A stretch of 64,000 bases of DNA from Oreohelix idahoensis. Lineage: Eukaryota > Mollusca > Gastropoda > Stylommatophora > Oreohelicidae. The position numbers and the translations under genes were made by a program. The notes below the pieces were generated by a model. That model saw only the letters and a list, made by a program, of their open reading frames with translations. It was not told the origin of the DNA and did not search any database. The DNA lies in the NCBI GenBank assembly GCA_024509875.1, contig JAMPIV010012157.1, forward strand, positions 1-64,000. Reading direction: 5' to 3'. Positions 53,274 to 63,694 of the stretch are shown here, one piece after another (positions within the stretch are counted from its first letter, which is position 1; every line of letters begins with the position of its first letter).

Positions 53274-54506
53274 TCAGCTAGAGTAGATTTTACCATGGAC
53301 ACTGAGAAGGGATATGCCTCTATGGTTTCCACATGGTCGATTGTCACCCTTTTTGAAAATTGGTGTTATGATGGCAATCTCCCAGTCCTTTGGTATGGTC
53401 TTGTTGCACCACGCTGTCTGTGGGACCCTTAAGAGTAATAGTTCGCCTGATGCTCCCATGTACTTAACCATTTCTGGTGTTATACCATATTGCCATGCTG
53501 CTTTGCCCATCTTGATTTTCTCCAGTGCTGCCTTCAGTTCTTCCATCTTTATGTCATCTTCATCACCACTTTTTTCCTCTTCTGTGCTAGTGGTTATCAT
53601 TTCTGATGCTTGACCTTGCTCACCATCGAGGAGTTCTGAGAAGTATTTTATTTTATCTTTCCATTACTTCCTTCGAGGCAGTAAGCAATTTGCATTGCTT
53701 GTAATTTATAAATTTGAGAGGGCATTGTTTTTCCTTTCTCGTGTTCTTTAGGGTCTTATAGAACAAATTCTGGTTTTCTTGCGCATCTTTTTCTAACTTT
53801 TCTGCAAATTCTTCCCAGGACTTCTGTTTTGCTTCTAGCACCTTGTTCTTTGCTTCTGTTCTGAGTATCACATATACTCTATATTTCTCTATTTGCCCTG
53901 CTGTGTTTTTAGCTCCTACGTATTGTTTCCATGCCATTTTCTTCTCTCTTATTTTCTCTTTGACTTCCTCTGTCCACCAAGGTGTCCTCTTTCGCTTGTT
54001 CCCAAGTCGGACTTCACCACATGCTTCTGCAACAGCTGTCTTTATGATGTCCTTGAATTTAAGCCACAGGGTTTCCAAGTCATCAAGTTGTTCTTCTGTG
54101 TTTGTCACCGCTGTAGCAATAAGCCCCTGATATCTGGTCTTAATTTCTGGCTCTCTCAGCTTGTAGGTCTTAATGCTCATTTCTTCCGTTCGTTTACTCG
54201 GTTTCTTGCGTGATGCTGGGCAGTTCCTAGGCTGAGCAACTCTTTCAGTTGTTCTTTCGATTGTAAGCAGGTAGTGATCACTTCCAATCACTGGTCCCCT
54301 CCAGACTCTAGCATCCCGGACATATCTGAATGAGTTCCTCCTAACAATGGTATAGTCGATCACTGACTTCTCATTCGTTGTTGGTTCACACCTAGTATAT
54401 TCATGTATGCGCTTATGGGGGAACTTTGTGTTGGTAATGATCAGATTCTGCTCACTGCAGAATCTAATGAGTCGCTTTCCATTATCATTGAGAGTATCTT
54501 CTCCAC
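53274..54506 (-). pseudogene. Endonuclease C-terminal part, linker and RT start (RTE-1 copy 3)
   Basis: From the CR1-like insertion point: [19 protein letters not shown] residues, GSDHYLLTIERTTERV (catalytic His), then the linker with TPWWTEEVKEKIREKK. A frameshift near 53650 precedes KMEELKAALEKIKMGKAA and IFKKGDNRPCGNHRGISLL. Same order as copy 1. Confidence 0.85.
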
Positions 54507-54515
54507 GAGAATCGA

Positions 54516-55193
54516 ATGCAAATAAATATTAGTAAAACGAAATGTATGTTAATATCAACCAGACAGAAACTACAAAACTCGCAGAAAACAACACTTCAGC
54601 TCTACATTGGAACATCACTAATTGAAAACGTAAATGAACATAAAACTCTAGGTCTAACTGTTGACCAGCACCTAAGTTGGAACTCACATGTAAGTGCACT
54701 CACAAAGCTAACGGCACAAAAAGTTTACCAATTAGCCAAAATCAAACACTTCCTGGATGAGGGGGCAAGAAAAATGTTCTACACATCTCACATACAAACA
54801 TACCTAGACTATTGTTCCACAATCTGGGATGGTTGTTCCATATCCAACACAAAAAGGCTTCATTCACTTCAAAAACGTGCAGTGCGCCTAGTTGCTGATA
54901 AACACCAAACACATTGTATAGATCTATATAACTATCTTAAAATATTACCCCTTAGAAAGCGCTTTCTATTTAACAAAGCTAAATTCGGTCACAAAATCTT
55001 GTCACAGAATGCTCCAACGTATTTGTGGCCACTTTTAAAATTCAATGAAAAACGTAGTAACCGCTTAAACCAGTTACAGGTACCCAAGCCCAGGCTAGAT
55101 TTGTTCAAGAAGAGCTTGGCTTACTCAGCTGCTCATCTTTGGAACAATCTTCCACATGATCTAAAAAAACATGCACAGTCCCTACTCATATAA
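54516..55193 (+). CDS. RT C-terminal region of a CR1/Jockey-like LINE
   Basis: 225 open codons. INISKTKCMLIS is the RT block just after the active site. NEHKTLGLTVDQHLSWNSHV, YTSHIQTYLDYCSTIWDG and LHSLQKRAVRLV follow in the usual order for Jockey/CR1-like RTs. PRLDLFKKSLAYSAAHLWNN is the terminal signature. The active site and endonuclease are missing by 5' truncation. The frame itself is intact, so the insertion is not very old. Confidence 0.88.
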   Translation: MQINISKTKCMLISTRQKLQNSQKTTLQLYIGTSLIENVNEHKTLGLTVDQHLSWNSHVSALTKLTAQKVYQLAKIKHFLDEGARKMFYTSHIQTYLDYCSTIWDGCSISNTKRLHSLQKRAVRLVADKHQTHCIDLYNYLKILPLRKRFLFNKAKFGHKILSQNAPTYLWPLLKFNEKRSNRLNQLQVPKPRLDLFKKSLAYSAAHLWNNLPHDLKKHAQSLLI

Positions 55194-55769
55194 TCGTAGA
55201 CTGTTCAAATATATTATGAGTGCCAATTATATGCCGCCCTAAGGGATTACATTTCGAATTATTATCTAATATACTGTATGGAGGGTCTGATGATCTAGTT
55301 TTTCATTTTAATATACCTTATTTCTTAATTGTAATCAAATACTGTAAATGTATGCCTTTATACTACTTATAATGTTGCATCGCCATTAAACTAATACCTT
55401 AAGTATGTTGGAGAATGTCTGGATAACTAGCAATAAAAGATGAGTAAGAGGAAGGGCAAAATGCAAGACAGGCCTATATGCACGATTCTCATCTATCAGT
55501 CAATACCCTTTACCTCCCTAAGGAGCATAGGTAATAAAGCTGGATCTCGTATAGTGGAGGCCTCAACAATTCACTCCCTGTGGCAGTATCTGCTTGGGAC
55601 TCAAAGCCGCTCACCTGTGGGAACATTTTCCGCATGCGCTGACAACACACTAAGTCCCAGGTCATTCAGCAGCAGATTTCCAATATGTCACGAGTTATTA
55701 TTATATACCACCATAATCTGATTACGTTTCAAATTATGTCTAATTTACCGTATGAATGGTTTAAATTGT

Positions 55770-55932
55770 GTGTGTTTTTTTTTTTTAATTTAAATTTTTA
55801 AATTTATTTTTTAAAATTACTTTTATTTTTTTTATTTTTTTTTTTATTTATTTTTTTTTTAAATTTATTTATTTGTTTTATTTTTATTTATTTATTTATT
55901 TATTTATTTTTATTTTTATTTTTTTTTTTTTA
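55770..55932. repeat. T-rich low-complexity stretch with TTTA repeats
   Basis: Nearly pure T/A, including a TTTATTTA run at about 55888-55910; lies between two copies of the CR1-like 3' untranslated region. Confidence 0.9.
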
Positions 55933-56125
55933 CATACTTAAATTTGATTATGACTGGATGTTACAAATGTATGTTATTATTTTACCTTGATAATGTTGTA
56001 TGCTTAAATAGTGTTCAAAATACATGTGCGATTGAATGGATAAGGTATGCAAGATGACAGACAGAAGAAGGGAAGAATGTAAGACGGGCCTGCGTGCCCA
56101 ATTCTTAACCCTTTGAAAATAAAGT

Positions 56126-56149
56126 TCGTACGTTCGTTCGTTCTATCTA

Positions 56150-56184
<35 letters not shown>
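56126..56184. repeat. Compound TTCG/TATC/TCTG microsatellite
   Basis: TACGTTCGTTCG passes into TATCTATC and TCTGTCTG, directly after an AATAAAGTTCG LINE end; looks like an overgrown LINE tail. Confidence 0.9.
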
Positions 56185-56410
56185 TCTTTATTTTAAAACA
56201 TACTTTAATTATGATGATTATTGCAAATGTTTGATGTTATATTACTTTTATAATGATAAATGCCTTAATAATGCTTAAAGTAAATGTGAGGATGGAAGGA
56301 TACAGTATACATGATGAGAGAGAGAGGAAGGGCAGAATGTCAGACGGGCCTGCGTGCCCAATTCTTAACCCTTTGAAAATAAAGTTTGTTCGTTCGTTCG
56401 TTCGTTCGTT

Positions 56411-57023
56411 CCATACCTTCCGATAACTCCACCCCATCTAGCATGGTCATTTCCAACTCTAGATTGAAATCTCAGAGCATGATAATTTCATCTAGGCAGT
56501 CATCCACTGTCCTTTGAAGCAGCTCGAAGAATTCCTCCTTGACCTCTGCTCTCTCATCCTCATTTGGCCCATACACTATGACCTGGTTGACTCTGGGTTC
56601 TCCTTCTTTTAGTTTCACGACCATAATGCGCTCCGAGACAAAGTTTCATCCCTTGATACTATCTTTCTGGTTTTTGGCCACAATACAACCCACGCCCCCT
56701 TTAGCTCTTTCAGATGTGGGTACACCACTGTAGAGCAGCGTGTTGCAATCGAGATCCATGACTCCTTGTCCCTTTTTCTTTGTTTCCGTAATAGCCAGTA
56801 TTTCTAGTTTTGCTTTCCTCATCTCTTCCACCAGCTCCTCTTCTTTCCCATTTATTCTTCTTGTGTTCCAAGTTTCATAAGTCGTAGTCCGTTCCAGTTC
56901 GTCGCCTTTAGAATCAGTCCGGTTTTCTCTCTTGTAGTTCGCGTCATCGTGTTTTAAAGCAAACAGGTGATTGACCTGTTGTGCCTTTGCATGGTGGAGG
57001 GGCTGCCTCCTTACGGCCTCCAT
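56411..57023 (-). pseudogene. Endonuclease N-terminal part (RTE-1 copy 3)
   Basis: From ATG at 57023: TTYETWNTRRINGKEEELVE, where W-N-x-R is the first endonuclease motif with the catalytic Asn; then LEILAITETKKKGQG with the catalytic Glu; then GVGCIVAKNQ. A frameshift near 56646 and later stops follow, and the GDFN motif is mutated. The domain breaks at the CR1-like insertion and continues at 54506. Confidence 0.84.
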
Positions 57024-57074
57024 GAGGGACGCATTCCTCCTTTTTCAGCCGGGCTTGGGACCGGCCTAGGCGGA

Positions 57075-57303
57075 GTTAAGAAAGCCTACACAATAGTTGA
57101 AACTCTTGCAACAACGGTTGATAACGCCCTTAAGAAAGCCTACGCAATAGCTGAAACTCTTGCAACAACGGTTGATAACGCCCTTAAGAAAGCCTACTCG
57201 ATAGCTGAAACTCTTGCAACAACGGTTGATAACGCCCTTAAGAAAGCCTACTCGATAGCTGAAACTCTTGCAACAACGGTTTCTGAAGAAGATGATTTTA
57301 TGT
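57075..57303 (+). pseudogene. Right part of the 18-codon repeat array, with terminal stop
   Basis: Four 54-bp units read in one frame (ALKKAYAIAETLATTVDN and Ser-containing variants), then VSEEDDFM and TGA at 57301-57303. The unique acidic end after the last repeat resembles the end of a coding exon. The opposite strand is also open by chance of the repeat. Proposed as the 3' end of the same disrupted exon as at 35899. Confidence 0.45.
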
Positions 57304-57439
57304 GATGACGTTGCAGCACTAAGCACAGCCTTATGTTAGTCAAATTTTATGGTAAATAAATATTAGACAAACATAAAGGTATGTTTTCAGGCACTCGTAA
57401 GAAATCTTCACGACAAGTAGAACACTAGACAACAGAAAA
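57304..57439. other. Unassigned flank
   Basis: Possibly the 3' untranslated region of the proposed exon. An AATAAA is present at about 57354; nothing else is recognised. Confidence 0.3.
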
Positions 57440-57545
57440 ACAACAGACGTGAGTGGCTAACCCAGGACTCGAACCCAAGACCTACTGTGTGACAACCCCG
57501 CCTAGCTATGCAAGCGAATCACACTATCCTCCCTGCCATCTAGGC
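57440..57545 (-). mobile_element. tRNA-like SINE head
   Basis: The minus strand has a perfect polymerase III B box GGTTCGAGTCC (57465-57475) and, about 40 bases upstream, an A-box-like TAGTGTGATTCG region. The unpaired ends rule out a working tRNA. The SINE body and tail were not delimited. Confidence 0.5.
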
Positions 57546-58334
57546 ATCACCAAAAAATGATGCTTCGATGACTGGTCATAAGTGCGACTCTCAATACATA
57601 ACACCGGAAATTTACCATGGGCAGTCCAGCCTATTAATGACGCAATCACTTCTGTTGTTCCCCTATTATACAGTATAGGTCAGTCCATACAAGACGAAGA
57701 CCTTAATACCTGTGTCCAGTAAACGATAGTAGACTTAAGAACAGCAAGTACAGGACAGAGGGTAGGTTTTTGGTATTGTATAAACATTTATAACACGGCA
57801 CGCATGAGGGTTATATATTCCTCTTCTCTTTTGTCTACCCTAGGGACCCTGGGAACTACAGCGAGCAAAAACTGACGAACTAATATAAAATAAAAAAACA
57901 CAAAGAACAAGTCAACACACACGCCGCAGCCCTTTAATTTTTTCAGAAAAAAATACACATTTTATTGCATAACATGACTTCTTACAACAGAAATATAACA
58001 TAACTACAAAATAAATGCAACCAATCGGAATCGTGGAACAGTCGTGCGGAAAAACATCTGAATAGACATAAAAACAATCAAAATCTAAAATAAGTATTAC
58101 ACACTGAGATAGCATGAAAGAAAAATATGGTGTAAAATTGTTCAGCGTTCTGGAAAACCTAAAGATAACCCATAGAGACACATTTTAGAAAACATACAGG
58201 TAGAATAACATTATAGGTAAAGAACCCTAGTGTTCAATAGTACATTGACTGAGGAGATAACAATGCAAGGCAGTTCTTTTTCTAGAATCTTCAGGGTAGG
58301 ATGAATGGAAGGAAACATATAAATATATTCAAAA
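57546..58334. other. Unassigned region
   Basis: AT-rich; no coding region or known repeat recognised. Confidence 0.4.
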
Positions 58335-58985
58335 TAAAAATCTGCAACTCAAATGTCAAGTAAGTCCTATTGTATGGCCCCGACACATGGAGAACAATAA
58401 AATCTACAACGAAGTAGTTACAGCTGACATAAATGGATGCTGGCGTAGAATAGAAGGGTTAAGATTGTAGGACAAAGTCACAAATGTGGAACTGATGACA
58501 AGAACAGGTGACAAGAATTGATGACAGAACAAGTGACAAGAACGGATGACAAGAACTGATGACAAGAATTGATGACAATTGATAACAAGCATTGATGGCA
58601 AGAACTTGTGACAAGAACTGATGACAAGAACTAATGACAAGAACTGATGACAAGAACTAATGACAAGAACTTATGACAAGAACTGATGACAAGAACTAAT
58701 GACAAGAACCAGACAAAAATATCAGTGGAACAGGAGATAAGAATAAGACGCTGGCGATGGATAGGACACACACTTAAGTGTTGGTAACATTATGGGATAG
58801 TGGAATCGCCAGGTACGAGAAGTAGTAATAGACTGCGGAACACATGGGCACAGAGAGCAGGAGACATAAGAAAATGATGAAGACACGGATGGGCCTACAG
58901 CTGATGGAACGTGACAGGATGACTTGGCAGAAGTTTGTTGAAGGCCTGCACTGCTTGTGAATCTGAAGGTTGTTGAATGTGATAG
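58335..58985 (+). pseudogene. RTE-3 LINE copy 2, carrying an expanded 13-bp repeat
   Basis: Homologous to 35340-35800: AAAATCTGCAACTCAAATGT matches the start, then CTATTGTATGG and GAATAGAAGG; after the repeat come GACGCTGGCGATGGATAGG and TTTGTTGAAGGCCTG. Many stops and indels. Between the halves a short motif is expanded (58493-58710), and the end runs into a second minisatellite at 59010. Confidence 0.82.
58493..58710 (+). repeat. 12-13-bp minisatellite TGATGACAAGAAC inside RTE-3 copy 2
   Basis: Roughly 17 copies, with variants such as TAATGACAAGAAC. The motif occurs once at the matching place of RTE-3 copy 1 (about 35504-35516), so the array grew from LINE coding sequence. Confidence 0.9.
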
Positions 58986-59009
58986 AAACACCTCGAGAAG
59001 AGAACTGGT

Positions 59010-59945
59010 GACAGACATCAGAGATAGGGGAAATATGGAAGGACGTTGAACTGACAGCACCGAAGGTAAATATGGAAGGACCTTGAACTGACAGCACCAA
59101 AGGTAAATATGGAAGGACGTTGAACTGACAGCACCAAAGGTAAATATGGAAGGACGTTGAACTAACAGCACCAAAGGTAAATATGGAAGGACGTTGAACT
59201 GACAGCAACGAAGGTAAATATGGAAGGACGTTGAACTGACGGCACAGGAGGTAAATATGGAAGGACGTTGAACTGACAGCACCAAAGGTAAATATGGAAG
59301 GACGTTGAACTGACAGCAACGAAGGTAAATATGGAAGGACGTTGAACTGACAGCACCGAAGGTAAATATGGAAGGACGTTGAACTGACAGCACCGAAGGT
59401 AAATATGGAAGGACGTTGAACTGACGGCACAGGAGGTAAATATGGAAGGACGTTGAACTGACAGCACTAAAGGTAAATATGGAAGGACGTTGAACTGACA
59501 GCACCAAAGGTAAATATGGAAGGACGTTGAACTCACAGCAACGAAGGTAAATATGGAAGGACGTTGAACTGACAGCACCGAAGGTAAATATGGAATGACG
59601 TTGAACTGACGGCACAGGAGGTAAATATGGAAGGACGTTGAACTGACAGCACTGGAGGTAAATATGGAAGGACATCGAACTGACGGCACAGAAGGTAAAT
59701 ATGGAAGGATGTTGAACTGACAGCACCGATGGTAAATATGGAAGGACGTTGAACTGACAGCACCAAAGGTATATATGGAAGGACGTTGAACTGACGGCAC
59801 AGGAGGTAAATATGGAATGACGTTGAACTGACGTCACCAAAGGTAAATATGGAAGGACGTTGAACTGACGGCACAGGAGGTAAATATGGAAGGACGTTGA
59901 ACTGACAGCACAGAAGGAAATATGGAAGGACGTTGAACTGACAGC
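59010..59945 (+). repeat. 37-bp minisatellite, about 25 copies
   Basis: Unit contains AAATATGGAAGGACGTTGAA and CTGACAGCACCGAAGGT with variants (ACAGGAGGT, ACCAAAGGT). The first unit grades into RTE-3-like sequence (ATGGAAAGAACTTGAGATGA in copy 1 near 35700), so this array too seems to come from LINE sequence. Because 37 is not a multiple of three, long minus-strand open frames arise in all phases; none is a gene. Confidence 0.92.
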
Positions 59946-61239
59946 ACAACAGTCTTGTGAGTCTGTTGAAGATTTGGAGACCTGTGCTCTATGAGTTAAC
60001 GGGTAATGAAAAATGTACATGGTGAACCAAATGCAGCTTTGTTTTGCTATGCATTAATTTATTATTAAAAACACGAAACAATGCAAAACATAAATTTAGG
60101 AATGTAAATAAAATAAACTCAAACAATATTCTCAGTGTCTACAAGGAAATAAAAATGAACAGACAAATATATTTTAAAAAAACATTATCACGCATATTTC
60201 CCAACGTCCTACCCGTTATCAAGTACCAAGCCATCCGGCGTAGGTGATTATGTTTCTCCCCAACTATTTGTTCTTGGGGGTTCATTATCAACTCTGTTGT
60301 CGACGTCTTTACACAACACGACCTTCAAATGTCCAGCTCCATCTTACAATGTTTTGCCTTTTATCTCTTTGTTATTTTCATCAGTCTTTCGTGTTGCCAC
60401 AATATATTCCAGTATTACTCTTCTCATATTATACCAAAGACAGTGAGTCTCTAAGCCCTCGCACAAGAAAGAACTATTACAGTGATTAAGTTGGCAGCGA
60501 GCAAGTAACCAGCCACATCCGGTCACAGTTAAAAAATGGTGGGGGTAAGGGAATTAATGTGCTGAGGTCATCTTGCTCATAATGATAACACTAACTGTCA
60601 TCTTGTCATTTTATTCCGTTCCATTTTAATTTAACATCACTGGATCACTCTGATTACAAACGTATCTAACTTATTGTCAATGGTCAATGCTCTATGAAAA
60701 TATTTTAAGGTCTGCGCGCTGTTTTAATGGGCATTCAGATGAGCTTTCACTGCACCATGTGAGCCGTTTCCGCATTTTCCCAAAAATGCACAACGACAAA
60801 AAATGTAAAGCTTAGTCAACTGTGCATTGCGTGTCTTTTCCATAATTTCCCGAAAAGCTGGAGGACTTTTCATTGTTTATTAGAAGACGTTCCACATACT
60901 TAGACAGTTAGTAATACGTTACTAATATCGATAGATGCATGAGAACCTGTGTCTTTTGTCTTACGTATGACGAAGGACACTGGAAAATTCTTACAGAATG
61001 TGGGTTCTGTTTTGTTGTTTACAAAAAATAGTGGACATCAAAACCTGAACGAAACATAAAAACAAAGACAGAAACACAACAAATATGACATAAAAAGGTT
61101 GAAAGAAAAATAAATGTTAAATTTTACGATTTCTAACCTTTTAATTAAACGAAGGTTCCTCCTTTCTTCTTGTCTTTCCTATCGGCGGAGCATGGAAACC
61201 AGCATTGTAGTTGTTCTTAGATAGCCTGCACTAACTTCA
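59946..61239. other. Unassigned region
   Basis: No gene, tRNA or known repeat recognised; base composition is AT-rich throughout. Confidence 0.45.
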
Positions 61240-61244
61240 TTGAG

Positions 61245-61730
61245 GGTTGGAGTGACTAAGAGGTATGGCGTCTGCCTCGAATTCTAAAGGTACCGAGTTC
61301 AATTCCCAGTAGAGGAAATATGATTTATGGAATTTTTTTTCCCCTGAACCAGTGGTTCTAATGATGTCATCCCCCCTCCCCCCACCGTCTTCGGGATAGT
61401 GAGATCGGATGTCTAACCTTCTCGGATAAGGGCGAAAAAGTAAGAGGTCCCGTGAGCAAGTTCCGCAAGTTAAACATCCCACCGCAGTTTTAAATCGTAA
61501 AGAGTAAGCCATAAGACCGCTTCCCTGGCAAAATTTAAAAATTAGAAACCTACCCACCACAAAAATACTTATAGAATTTGTGATTTCTATATACACACAT
61601 TGGGATTGTTGCCGGTGCTGAGATCCTCCTCTTGTGATCTACGGGAGGAGATCGGAGCACTGATGGAGTTGTCCGTGTTCAGTGATGATAGTCCTTAAAA
61701 CCAGACCAAACCAGACCAAACCAATCATTC
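61245..61730 (+). mobile_element. tRNA-derived SINE
   Basis: Head with A-box-like TGACTAAGAGG (about 61252-61262) and B box AGTTCAATTCC (61296-61306), followed by an unrelated body. It ends in a short repeat of ACCAGACCAA type at about 61700-61722. It differs from the SINE at 15893. The right boundary is set by the repeat tail; no target duplication was confirmed. Confidence 0.65.
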
Positions 61731-62127
61731 GCTCATTAAGGATTCACTATTACAGCATTGTCTGCAGGAAGCCTTCAACAATAATATGCATGCTACTTAC
61801 AGCAGTGTTCGTGGCAATTTTGTTACATGATGAGTTGCAAGTCACATAAAAACGTTGAACTGAGATTTCTGAACATATTTAACATAACAACAATTGTCAT
61901 CAGTAGGTGTCGCATGCGTCTGGAAGTTAAACCCCCCAATTACAGTACGCGACAACTTACGTCATAAAACTTACGCGTAACGACGCTCATAGAAACACCG
62001 TTTTGAGCACCACAAAGTTGCAAAATAATGCCAGCTTTTTGGTGGGCAAACAAGTGGCAATTGCAAAAAACTTTAATATATGCTATTGCAGAAATAAGGT
62101 TCAATGACAATAAAATACTTTGGACTC
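61731..62127. other. Unassigned region
   Basis: No feature recognised. Confidence 0.4.
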
Positions 62128-62370
62128 ACAATAACAGCTATGCTATGGACCCCTGAAGGAAAGTGAAAGAGAGGCCGACCGAAATCAACCTGGTAGAGAA
62201 CTGTGGAGGCCGAGATGCAAAGATTGAACCAGAGCTGGGTCACTGTACAAAGGATGGCCGCCGACCGAACAAAGTGGAAGCAATTTGTTGCTGCCCTAAA
62301 AGACACATCCAGGCGTGATGGCCAATGACTGCTTTGACAGGCGGCTGCTAAGGATCAAAGAAGAAGACAC
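62128..62370 (+). pseudogene. RTE-2 LINE, 3' end fragment
   Basis: Matches the C-terminal domain and tail of RTE-2 (31055-31290) in the opposite orientation: ATGCTATGGACCCCTGAAGG, then AGGATGGCCGCCGACCGAAC and AAGTGGAAGCAATTTGTTGC, and the GGATCAAAGAAGAAGA tail. 5'-truncated and frameshifted. Confidence 0.85.
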
Positions 62371-62464
62371 TTTAATAAGCTTGATCATTCCAAAGAGAGC
62401 AAAATACGTACAATTAAATTTTTTCAAAACGTTTTCTTTTCACAGAAGTATATCTCAATTAAAC

Positions 62465-62780
62465 AAACATATATCAACCAGACAAAAATGACAAAACTCG
62501 TAGACAACAATACTTCAGCTCTACATTGGAACATAATCGAAAAAGTAAATGAACATAAAACTCTAGTTCTTCCTGTTGACTAACGTCTAAGTTGGAACTT
62601 CCATGTGTATGCAGTTAGAAACATAACGGCACATAATGTTTACCAGTTAGCCAAAATCAAACATTTCCTGGATCAGGAGGCAAGGAAAATGTATTACATA
62701 TCTCATATTCAAACACACCCAGACTATTGTCCCCTATGATGGCTGCTCAATGTCCAACACAAAAAGACTCCACTATCTTC
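62465..62780 (+). pseudogene. CR1/Jockey-like LINE fragment, second copy
   Basis: Aligns with 54555-54860: CAACCAGACA, then ACTTCAGCTCTACATTGGAA, TTAGCCAAAATCAAACA and AACACAAAAAG. Several indels and stops; older than the copy at 54507. Confidence 0.85.
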
Positions 62781-63348
62781 AAATATATAAATATATTAAG
62801 AAAAAAATATGTCTTGTCTTACACATGCAGTACTTAAATCGTTGACTGGAGACAATAATTAACGAAGTGGGAAGTAAAGACAGGTCATGATAACAATCAC
62901 TCGTTCTATACATATCATTACTCATTAAGACATTCACGCCAAGGAAAATTTTTTTTCAGTCAATGTTTAGAACTAAACAAGCCATTCACCAATGGACTGA
63001 AATTCGACTAATTAATTAACAACTGTTGTGTGACAACATTGTTTGTAAATACAGGAATATGTTTTAAAATCTTGCCTTGGTACGTATGGAAACACTACAC
63101 AGCACAGCTTATGAGTAAATCTACTGTTACTCCCTCGCCGGATACTTATTAAAGGACATATGGACTTAGCGACTAAAAAGGTCGAGTTGATGCAAATGTA
63201 ACGAACTATTCATTATCTACAGCCAAATATAAATATAAGATGCTAATTCATACTCGCCCGAAATACAAATGATGGACATTTCAGACATTATGTATAAATT
63301 TAAAAAAGAGCATTAATATTTTCACACACCAGCCATTATTAAGGATGG
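62781..63348. other. Unassigned region
   Basis: No gene or repeat recognised. Confidence 0.4.
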
Positions 63349-63694
63349 TGTGGTAAAGTGGGATATTATAAATATTTATAGGGGACTTAGTGTACTGACT
63401 GAGATCAGCTGTGAAGGTATCTGTATCTAATAAGTGTAGTGTATTACAGATGACCTTACTTGCTACCACATATTTATATCTCAGTCAGAATTATTCTGGA
63501 ATATTGTGATGACTACGTTGAATGTCTAGGGTATGTATATGATGAAGTGTAAGTCACAACAACAACAGACAGATAAACAATTTAATTTATTCCACCACAC
63601 GTGACAACACTGTGACACTCACACACATTTAACACTCTATAAGACTATTCTTAAATGAGTCACTGGTAAATTTTCAAATATCAATATGTATTAA
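63349..63694 (-). repeat. Truncated, older LTR of the element D family
   Basis: Begins TGTGGTAAAGTGGGA and follows the D LTR for about 345 bp with clearly more differences than the two D LTRs show between themselves. It stops abruptly where the opposed LTR starts. Confidence 0.9.

Larger units (their letters stand above)
54507..56410 (+). mobile_element. CR1/Jockey-like LINE 3' end inserted in RTE-1 copy 3
   Basis: Plus-strand insert between endonuclease halves of the surrounding LINE; comparison with 18870-18900 shows the host sequence is continuous without it. It starts near 54507 (5' truncated) and ends with AATAAAGTTTG and a (TTCG)n tail at about 56390-56410. Its 3' untranslated region appears in three diverged copies (about 55440, 56080 and 56330, each with an AAGGGC- or AAGGGA-type block and the first two bases of a CGGGCCTG motif), so the end has been duplicated. 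A second fragment of the family is at 62465-62780. Confidence 0.82.
52034..57074 (-). mobile_element. RTE-1 LINE copy 3, near full length, split by a CR1/Jockey-like LINE
   Basis: Reading leftward: 5' leader from 57074, endonuclease N-terminal part to about 56411, a foreign insert (54507-56410), endonuclease remainder, linker, RT and C-terminal domain to 52043, then a TAAG tail. Without the insert it is about 3.1 kb. It sits in the 54-bp array with TTAAGAAAGCCT on both sides (52022-52033 and 57075-57086), consistent with a 12-bp target duplication, although the array itself also repeats this string. Confidence 0.88.

Noticed and set aside
57066..57326. A minus-strand Cys/Phe-rich repeat frame.
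   Set aside because: Antisense of the 54-bp array. The plus strand has unique in-frame sequence at both ends and is the better candidate.
58722..60020. A 432-codon minus-strand frame with a regular 37-residue period, plus two overlapping long frames.
   Set aside because: It is the 37-bp minisatellite read on the strand that lacks stops. Since 37 is not divisible by three, every phase is open; there is no start context or domain.
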